A stretch of 64,000 nt of DNA, from contig RSEE01000066.1 in assembly GCA_003971905.1 (NCBI GenBank), positions 248,001 to 312,000 on the forward strand, in the 5' to 3' direction. Source of the DNA: Moniliella sp. 'wahieum' (taxonomy: Eukaryota > Basidiomycota > Moniliellomycetes > Moniliellales > Moniliellaceae). Position 1 is the first letter of the stretch; every line of letters starts with the position of its first letter. The notes under the pieces are model-generated. The model was not told the DNA's origin and searched no databases. It saw nothing but the letters and a program-made list of their open reading frames with translations. Made by a program: the position numbers and the translations under genes. Below, piece after piece: positions 56,883 through 64,000 of this stretch.

Positions 56883-58053
56883 TCCACGGCACAGGCGTGC
56901 CTGCCGTGACGCGTGACGGAGGATGAACAGCAGCGCACGGTGGAGAGGCGGAACGCCATCCAACAAAAGGGACGCGAGAGCCAAAAGTTGTGCGCTACGC
57001 CTAGACGAGCGAGCTTTGTGCTCCAGGGGTTTGTTGCCAGGTTGCACGCCCGGACCGCAAAAGCAATGCTCGGTCTGCAGCAGGACCAACAGGATGACCT
57101 ATAGCACACGGTCTCTCGCGCGTTGTCCCTGCCCATTCTCGCACCCAACTTAGCGGGACGAAGAAAGGCACGCCTGTGTACAGAATGATGCACTGACAGA
57201 TTAACGCGTTCCTCTGGCGCCCCTCCACTGCAGAAGAGGGATTGATCAGGATGTGAGCCGGTTGGCTGGATGTGCTGGGCATGCCGCCGACACAGCAAAA
57301 CTCGCGTTGTGCCTGCCTGCTCGCCCACCTCTTTCGTCCTCCATCTGAAGCGCTCCTCACCTGTAGGCGAGAAGCGCCGCCTCCGGGGGGAGTGCAGACA
57401 CAGGCAAACAGGCAACCGATGCGTGGCTCGGTCGGTGGGGATTGGGCTTGGACGTTGGACGGTGGATGTTGGACGGATGGCATCGGAGGCGCAGGCAGGG
57501 AGGCAGTGTACCGTGGTGGGGGGCTGCAGCTGGCTGCGCCGCTGCCAGGGCAGCCATGTGCTCCCGTGGAGCGTGGCGGGGCGGACTGGAGCAGGCATGT
57601 AGGCGCGCAGGAGCCGCACGGCGCTGCTGAAGCGCTGAAGGCTGCGGAGCGGAGCGCAGCCACCCGCACTGCCGCCGTGCGGGCCGACGCGGGCTGGGGG
57701 GCCGAGGGCGGGGTAATTAGGTGAATGGCGCGCCGCGGAGTATCGATTAGGTCAGCAGCGCGCTCTGCTGGGGGCCCCGATGGCATGCATGCATCGCGCC
57801 CCCTGGCAGAGCCCACCGGACGCCGAGCGTGAAACCGCAGGCTCAGGCGCAGGCCCAGCCCACGCGGTCCCATGTCACATGTCCCACACCCTCGACCAGC
57901 CATCATGCATCACGCGTCACGCGCCACCGGCTCACACCTCACGCGCGCCTGCGGTGATGTGCGCACGCAAATATTCAAACCCCCAGCCAGCACAATGCCC
58001 CCGCCCGCATCCATCCACGCCAGCACGCCCCCGCCCCACCTGTCCTCCACCCC
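56883..58053. other. Intergenic, promoter side of the acyltransferase gene
   Basis: About 1.2 kb. TGACGCGTGACG occurs at 56906-56919 and CATCACGCGTCACGCG at 57908-57923. Large frames on both strands lack motifs, and I do not call them. Confidence 0.4.
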
Positions 58054-59293
58054 ATGTCCGTCGTCTCCAAGCTCGCTGTGGCCGCCGCCGCGCCTCTCGC
58101 GCTCCTTGCGCTCCTCAGCCCGCGCAGCCAGGCTGCCCGCAAGCACCTCAACACCCTCCTCTACTTCACCTCCATGGGCCTGTGTTCCGTGTACGGCATC
58201 CTGCTCGCGCTCGTCGTCTGGGTCGTGCCCGGCGAGCGCCTCAACATCTCTACTACTCGCCGCGCCATGCACGCCCTCACCTCCCTCCTCACTGGCACCC
58301 ACTGCATCGTCGAAGGGTACGACAACATCCCCGTCAACAGCCCCTGCGTGCTGGTGGGCAACCACCAGAGCACGCTCGACATTCTCTACCTCGGTGCCAT
58401 CTTCCCCAAGCACACCAGCATCATGGCCAAGAAAGAGCTCAAGTGGGTGCCCTTCCTCGGCCAGTGGATGAGCCTGTCCGGCGCAGTCTGGATCGACCGC
58501 AAGAGCCGCAAGGATGCGATCGCCACCTTCTCCCGCATTGGGCAGCAGATGCACCGCGAAAACCTCTCGCTCTGGATTTTCCCCGAGGGCACCCGCAGCA
58601 AGTTGCCCGTGCCAGGCCTGCTGCCATTCAAGATGGGCGCCTTCCACCTTGCCCTCCAGGCCGGTGTGCCGATTGTGCCGGTGGTGTGTGAGAACTACTA
58701 TGCTCTGTACGACAATGGCAAGACGCGCTTTGAGGCTGGCCCGATCCGCATCCGCATCTTGCCGCCCGTGTCGAGCGAACCTTACTCCAAGGACACGGTC
58801 CACGACTTTTCCGACAAGGTGCATGCGCAGATGCTTGCCGAGCTCCACCGCCTGGACGCGGAGCGCGACACGCAAGATCTCGCTGGCGCCATCGAGGTAC
58901 CGGACGGCGCGACGCACCCAGAAAATATGGTGGCCGCCGCCACCGCTGTCACGTCCCATGCCGCACCGCCTTCGCCCCGGGACCACCTGGGTGGGGTGGC
59001 GCGGTGGATGTCGTATGTGGTGGGGTGGGCAAGGGCCCCGACCTGGCCAAGGAGGTGCAGCGGCAGACGGACGAACTTCATAAGAAGGGACTGGGCTATG
59101 GCGAGGCACCGGAAGACTTTGGTCTGCTGAGCTATGCCGACCAACAACAACAACAGCAGCAGCAGCAGCCCCAGGCCGAGTCTACCCAGGTCGACACTGG
59201 TGCGAGCAACGAGGCAACGTTGCGGAAGCCTGCATCGGAGCTCATGAAAGTGGAGTCCTGGTCGATAAGGAGGAGGTGCCTGCCGCCAACTAG
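58054..59293 (+). CDS. SLC1: 1-acyl-sn-glycerol-3-phosphate acyltransferase
   Basis: Converts lysophosphatidic acid to phosphatidic acid at the ER membrane (PlsC family). The start at 58054 gives MSVVSKLAVAAAAPLALLAL, followed by a second hydrophobic segment (TSMGLCSVYGILLALVVWVV). The acyltransferase motifs are complete: NHQSTLDILYLG (H-x4-D), GAVWIDRKSRKDA, IFPEGTRSKLPVPGLLPFKM, and VPIVPVVCENYYALYD. The frame is open for over 300 codons. One change near 59035 leads into GKGPDLAKEVQRQTDELHKK, and the protein ends with a Gln-rich tract (QQQQQQQQQ at 59142-59168) and, after one more change near 59255, VLVDKEEVPAAN and the stop at 59291-59293. The Gln tract and extended tail are not typical of yeast Slc1. 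Confidence 0.93.
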
Positions 59294-59551
59294 GCTGCTC
59301 CTATCTTGGATTTCCTCCCTCCCCCCCCCCCTCCTCCCACCAATCTCAATCGCCATATCCTTGCCCTATCTTTTCACTTTGCCCTCAGCCTGAGTTCAGT
59401 GCCCCACCTACTCTCTCACGTCTTTCCCCTGACGCTCCCTCTGTCGTTAAGAAGTGGAAACGAAAAGTTCTAGTCTCTCACGTATACAGGCGGGCCCCGC
59501 CGCGCGACCTGGCTCGCCTTGGCGGCACGTAGCCATGCTTACCTAGTCCTC

Positions 59552-61956
59552 CTAGTCCTCCAACCACCGGTACTCAAACCTGTCCGGCGCGCATGTTAAC
59601 CCACCTGCCCGACGCACATAAACGCATCACGACCCCAAGTAGTAGTAAGGAGGAGGAGGAGGCACACCTGAGTTTGCGAGAGAGGGGGGGACGTACCGAA
59701 ACCCTGCCTTTTGGCGCTGCATCCAACTGCCTTCCCAATCAAAGTAGAGGTAGGTGCCGACCTCGTAATCGTCTGTGATCTCCTGTGGCTCGCTGTGCCG
59801 CTGGAACCAGGTGAGGTACTGGGTGTGGAAGCGCCACGAGTGCCGTTTGAGCTCTTGCGCGGCCAAATACTGGTGGTATGTGCCAGGTTGGTAGTAGAAG
59901 ATAAAAAAGAGCGTGTCCAAGCCCAGGTGGCGATACATGGCCGGTTGCTCCAGTGTCGCCAGCGGGTGGTGGGGGTAGTACGCCGGGGTGGGGGGTAGGG
60001 CGTGGTTGGCTCATAGTACCGCGCGCTCTCGTTGGCCGGTACAATCGACGGCAGCTCGCACGTCCCTCCCGCCGCCTCGTTCGGCTCGTGGCGGGCAAGC
60101 AACGCCGTGTCCACTAGCAGCGCAGTCCCAGGCCCCATGCACACACACACGGGTCATTTCCAGTCAATATCCAATGGCTCCGTCTCGCACTCTCTCTTGG
60201 GGGGGAGAGGACCCGGAGAGACCGAGAGGGTGGGAGAGAGACGTACGGATTGGCTCTGCGTTGGGCGCTGCGGCCAACGACGGGCTCCCTGGCGCGTGGG
60301 GCGGCGCCGACGCCGGAAGCGTATCTGGTTCGGGAGAGACAGGGCAATAGGCGGGGTCAACTGGTCCTCCGCAGGATCCAGTGCGTCGGATGCAGGGGTA
60401 GCTCCGGTCGCTGGGTGAGGGTCCAGCGAGTCGAGCATGGCCCCTGCATCAGTCGACACGGTTGCAGCCGCACAGGACTCCTCTGATGCACCTGGCTCGA
60501 CAGGGGCTGAAAGAGGGGCCACATCTTTTGTTGCAACGGGAGGTGGGTGCTGGGATGGTAAGGAGGTGCTCGTGGAAGCCGAGCTGGCAGAATGGTGGGA
60601 TTGGGGGGAAGCGTTGTCCTGAGAGTTGGAAGAGGGGGATTCTCCCACCTTCACTGCCTCAGTTGGGGAGGATGGGAGCTGCGGTAGTGATGGTGATATG
60701 GTGGTTGTGGGATTATAGCAGCAGCAGCGGCAGCCGCGTATTGAATCGGAGGTTTGGTCGCCGTGCTCACCGTACTCGTCTGCGTGGGGGATGCAGTGGC
60801 TCCTTGGGCGATAGAAGGGACATTGGAAAAGTTAGCCGACGGGACGACAGCGGTGCCGTCCTGCTGCTCATCGTCCTTGGAAGGTGTAAGCCGGGGCAGT
60901 GGCGCCTCTTCCTTTTCGTCATCCTTGTCTTTCAGCTGCTCTTTCCGCTTGCTACCTCGCTTGTCTTTGGCTGCCATGAGGGCCACATCGGCTTTGCTTT
61001 CATCCACTGACTCGCGTTTCTTGGGGGAAGACTTGTGGTGTCCCTCGGGCGGAGGGACGGTGGTGCTGGCATGGGAGGAGGTCATATCGTCTGCATCCTT
61101 GAGACCGAATGCCTCCTCTTCCTCATCCAGGTTGAATGCGTCGTACAGATAATCGTACTGCTGGTGGTCATCTTGGTCCCATTCTGCATTGTTCTCCACA
61201 TAAAAGTCAACGTCGTCTTTGATACTATCCAAGTTTTCCGGCTCGAGGCTGTCGTTCTCAACGATGCGTAGAAGCAATTCCAGGCGGCTAATGTGCCAAT
61301 TGCGCGCACTGTTCTGTGCCTTGAGCGAGGCGATGTGGCCCTCTTTGGAAAGGCTGGTACCCTTGCGCGCCTTTTTGGATGCGGCCAGCTGCTCAATTTT
61401 GGCCTCGGCCGCTTCGACTTGATGGGAGAGCTGATCGACGTGGTGGGAGAGCCAAGAGGTAGCCTCATCTTTAGCCAACTCGGCTGGGTCCTTCTTGGTA
61501 GCGGCGATCAAGCCCTCTTTGGAGAAGGCCTTGATCTTCATTTCTCTCTCTACCGTTTTAAATCGTTCCATCTGCGCCTCTATGATCCGCCGATTCTCCA
61601 GGAGCAGTGTCTTGTCTTTAATGTCGTTGGACTGGAGCCAGGTCTTGATCTGCTCCCGCAAGCGCTGCAGCCTCTTGATGATCGTCTTGAGCTCGCCCTC
61701 CCATTTATCCTTTTGCGATGGATTGACTGCGTTGTACAATTTGTCGTGGACAGTATCAAACTCATCCACCCCCTCCTTGACGCGTTTGAGGGTGCGCTCG
61801 ATGTAACCTGGGGAGGAGGCAGTGTACAGAGATGATCAGAGTCAGCATGTGCCATCGCTCGCGGGGGATGCATATCGGGGCAGATGGCATCAGCTGCGAA
61901 CAGACGAAAGGAGGGGCTGTATGGATAGATACCCTGCAATTTGTTGCGGGCAGCCA
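59552..61956 (-). CDS. NOT3: CCR4-NOT complex subunit Not3/Not5
   Basis: Scaffold subunit of the CCR4-NOT deadenylase and transcription regulator. The start at 61956 gives MAARNKLQG, and a 125-nt intron (61808-61932) leads to YIERTLKRVKEGVDEFDTVH. The Not3 N-terminal coiled coil is intact: WEGELKTIIKRLQRLREQIK, RRIIEAQMERFKTVEREMKI, and HISRLELLLRIVENDSLEPE. A long Ser/Pro/Lys-rich linker follows (about 61100-60150). The C-terminal NOT box has MYRHLGLDTLFFIFYYQPGT, YHQYLAAQELKRHSWRFHTQ, YLTWFQRHSEPQEITDDYEV and GTYLYFDWEGSW. An intron at 59580-59696 joins KAGFR to the last exon FEYRWLED and stop at 59552, the expected family ending. The N-terminal 370 codons have no frame change; changes occur near 60650 and 60000. 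It diverges from the bL19m gene. Confidence 0.93.
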
Positions 61957-62499
61957 TGTGTTGTGTGTCGGGGGCTGCAACTGCAAAAGCGCAGATGCGA
62001 GAGAGAGAAGAGACGGATGGATGGTGGCGAGTGGGCCGAGTGGGCTGTCGTGGGCAGGATGAGCGAAGTAGTGGCAAAGCCAGCGCAGCTCATCAGCGGC
62101 TGTGGGCAACGATGGCGGCGCCTGTACGCCAACACCCCTATAGGGTGTGAGTAGCTTATTGGAGACCAAGTAGCCCGAACAGCTCCTAGCTGTGCTCCAC
62201 ATCCGGGGGGGCAATCGGAGCACCACCCATCACAATACCCATCACCCATCGTCGGAGCATCTGAGTATTTCACATTTCACATTTCAGACTCAGCGCAGCC
62301 AGCCCGTGGCTTATCATCGATCGAGCATTGGCCAGTACCTCCAGACCGCCGCATTTGGGGCACGTGATCAGGCGGACTGGCCTTCCGCCCGGGGCGGAAT
62401 CTGCACAACTTCTCGCGTCTCTGCCGCCCTTGCGCTTTCCCCTCCCGACCCATCCCTCCCACGAGCAGCGCCGACCGACCTGCCAGGCTCTCCTCCACG
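61957..62499. other. Shared divergent promoter of NOT3 and bL19m
   Basis: 543 bp between start codons. ATTTCACATTTCAC stutter at 62268-62286. No gene or TATA box recognised. Confidence 0.45.
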
Positions 62500-63295
62500 A
62501 TGGTCCTCGCCTGTGTTGGCTCTGTGCTGCGCCCCCGTGCGTCGGGCGTGCTTCTTCCGCGCCTCTCCCGCCCGCTCTCCTTGTCGGCTGCCGCGCGGAG
62601 CCAGGCCCCGTCCGCCTCGAAGTCTGCCCCCGCCGCCACGGAGGCCGAGTCCGACGCTCCGTCCAAGGCCGGCAAGGACAAGGCGTTCGTGCCCCGCTAC
62701 CCCTTCTCCAAGAATGTCATGACCCGCGTCGAGATTCCCAAGTGGCCTGAGCAGAAACCCCACGAACCCAAGCGCGAGCGCATCAACAAGAACATTCCCC
62801 ATCCAGATGGCGCTCGTGCGCGAGGTGGACCCTGAACATGCCAAGTGGCGCCTGTTCAAGAACAAGACCAGGACCCAGATCCCCATGGGCTCCATCCTCT
62901 CCGTTGACATTTGGACCAACGCGATGGCCAAGCACTCCTTCACCACCGTGTCGGGTGTGCTGATGGCGGTCCATCGCCGTGGGACGGGTACGACGTTCCG
63001 TCTGCGTACGCTCGTCGAAAAGTTGGGTGTGGAGCAGATCATCCCGCTCTTCTCCCCTGCCATCAAGGACATCCACATCGTCAAGCGTGCCCTGGGCCGT
63101 GACTCGACTCGCGACCAACGCAAGGCGCTGGCCCTCACCCCCTTCCGTCGCTTCCGCCGCGCCAAGCTGTACATGATCCGCAAGGACGATCGCTGGATCA
63201 AGCATGTTCCCAACCTCGTCAAGGCCGACCGCCTACAGCGACAGCAGGCATCCCAAAAGTCTTCGGCTGGTGGCAAGCGCATGTTTACTCGTTGA
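62500..63295 (+). CDS. IMG1: Mitochondrial ribosomal protein bL19m (Img1)
   Basis: Large-subunit mitoribosomal protein of the bL19 family. The start at 62500 gives MVLACVGSVLRPRASGVLLP, an Arg-rich, acid-free presequence. After a linker with FVPRYPFSKNVMTRVEIPKW and one frame change near 62806, the bL19 domain reads MGSILSVDIWTNAMAKHSFT, TVSGVLMAVHRRGTGTTFRL, GVEQIIPLFSPAIKDIHIVK. The C-terminus is basic (RFRRAKLYMIRKDDRW) and ends GGKRMFTR at 63295. Length, about 265 residues, fits fungal Img1-type proteins. Confidence 0.9.
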
Positions 63296-64000
63296 GGCAC
63301 TGGGGACAACCGTATGGATGCTGATTTGCCCACAGGAAGGCGGCCGCTGTGCCTCGAGTCTTTTGTAGGTGGTGGTAGAACAGCCGGTGCGAGCAGGTAT
63401 GGTAGAGCTGAGCTGGACAAACTCAGGTTGCGTCAAACCGATAAAATAGTCTACTCAGCGGAGGCACCGGGACTCTTTGTCCACGATGGGGCGAGCCGTC
63501 GGCATCGTCGGCTGTGGGAGAGATGGCGGGCCATGTAGCAGCTGCACATCGATACCACATTTTTTAGATCTCATCCATTCAGCAGAACTGAGAAATAAGG
63601 GTGGACCCAACACGTCTTTTGCCAGATTTGTGGCTGTGTTCTCTCCCTCTGCACCACCCGACTGTGTATTGTTCGCTTCCATCTGAGCGAACCACAACTA
63701 TCCCGCAATCATGGCCGCTTTGAGATCTGATCCTGAGTTGGCTCGGAGCATGCACATTTTTTTTCTCACAGACTACAAGTACACCCAGCAGCATGATGTC
63801 GGGCCTCTGGGAGCGAGGTTCACCATGTTCACTACTACAGTGACTGTAGTGCCCAAGTTCGCAATTAGTAAGCCGTTTCCTCTCCCTCCTTCTTCGAACC
63901 TCTGTCTTTCTTTTACACACCGCGAGGGGAAGGGGTATCCAGGACTCCCGAACGTTGGCATCCCCTCTCCGCCCAGATAGGCAAGGCTGCCTTCGCCGGC
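63296..64000. other. Right edge; possible start of a further gene
   Basis: No recognised gene. A plus-strand frame from 63711 (MAALRSDPELARSMHIFF) runs to a possible donor GTAAGC at 63866, and a possible acceptor (CTCCGCCCAG, 63978) is followed by ATAGGCAAGGCTGCCTTCGC to the window end. These could be the first exons of a plus-strand gene that continues outside. The product is unknown. Confidence 0.25.

Noticed and set aside
57001-57906. 301-codon minus-strand frame
   Set aside because: Composition is that of GC-rich non-coding DNA, and it runs through repeats and a CACGCGTCACG motif without family similarity.

Overview
The window is nuclear DNA from a fungus, most likely a basidiomycete. 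Protein-coding genes lie close together on both strands with short GT-AG introns (about 60-260 nt). All five tRNA genes I can fold appear to carry an intron just after position 37. The encoded proteins are ordinary fungal housekeeping families. A beta-flanking-protein-like gene and the short introns favour Basidiomycota; I cannot name a species.

Nearly every long conserved gene is interrupted by isolated single-base frame changes. Where the family pins the frame (HSP90, SEC31, AOX, TOM20), the usual cause is one missing base, often in a short C or G run. I read this as residual sequencing or assembly error and annotate whole gene spans, not pseudogenes.

Layout: HSP90 (-) and CGR1 (+) share a promoter; then SEC31 (+) and a beta-flanking-like gene (+). 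A repeat-rich block (10.5-17 kb) holds a Tic20-like membrane protein gene (-) and a non-LTR retroelement with a head-to-tail deleted relative, followed by AOX (+). TOM20 (-) and a PX-domain gene (+) diverge, followed by a second repeat patch and a CCC1/VIT1 iron transporter (+). Then come tRNA-Lys and probable tRNA-Gln, a RecQ helicase (-) divergent from a mitochondrial carrier (+), and a CTI6-like PHD gene (-) divergent from a vacuolar/ER M28 protease (+). tRNA-Lys and tRNA-Pro precede an alanine-rich repeat protein (-), a P-loop kinase (-), a Pro-rich protein ending in a CaaX box (+), a secreted subtilase (-) and an Rtc3/SBDS protein (-). The right end has a tRNA-Leu-like gene (-), an LPA acyltransferase (+), and NOT3 (-) divergent from mitochondrial ribosomal protein bL19m (+).

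The genes do not form a pathway. The distinctive material is between genes: the retroelement with a C-terminal nuclease-like tail, its dispersed 5' hairpin module and tandem 3' ends; a 245-bp repeat found twice, each time beside a tRNA gene; and heptad GTGACNN arrays upstream of several genes.
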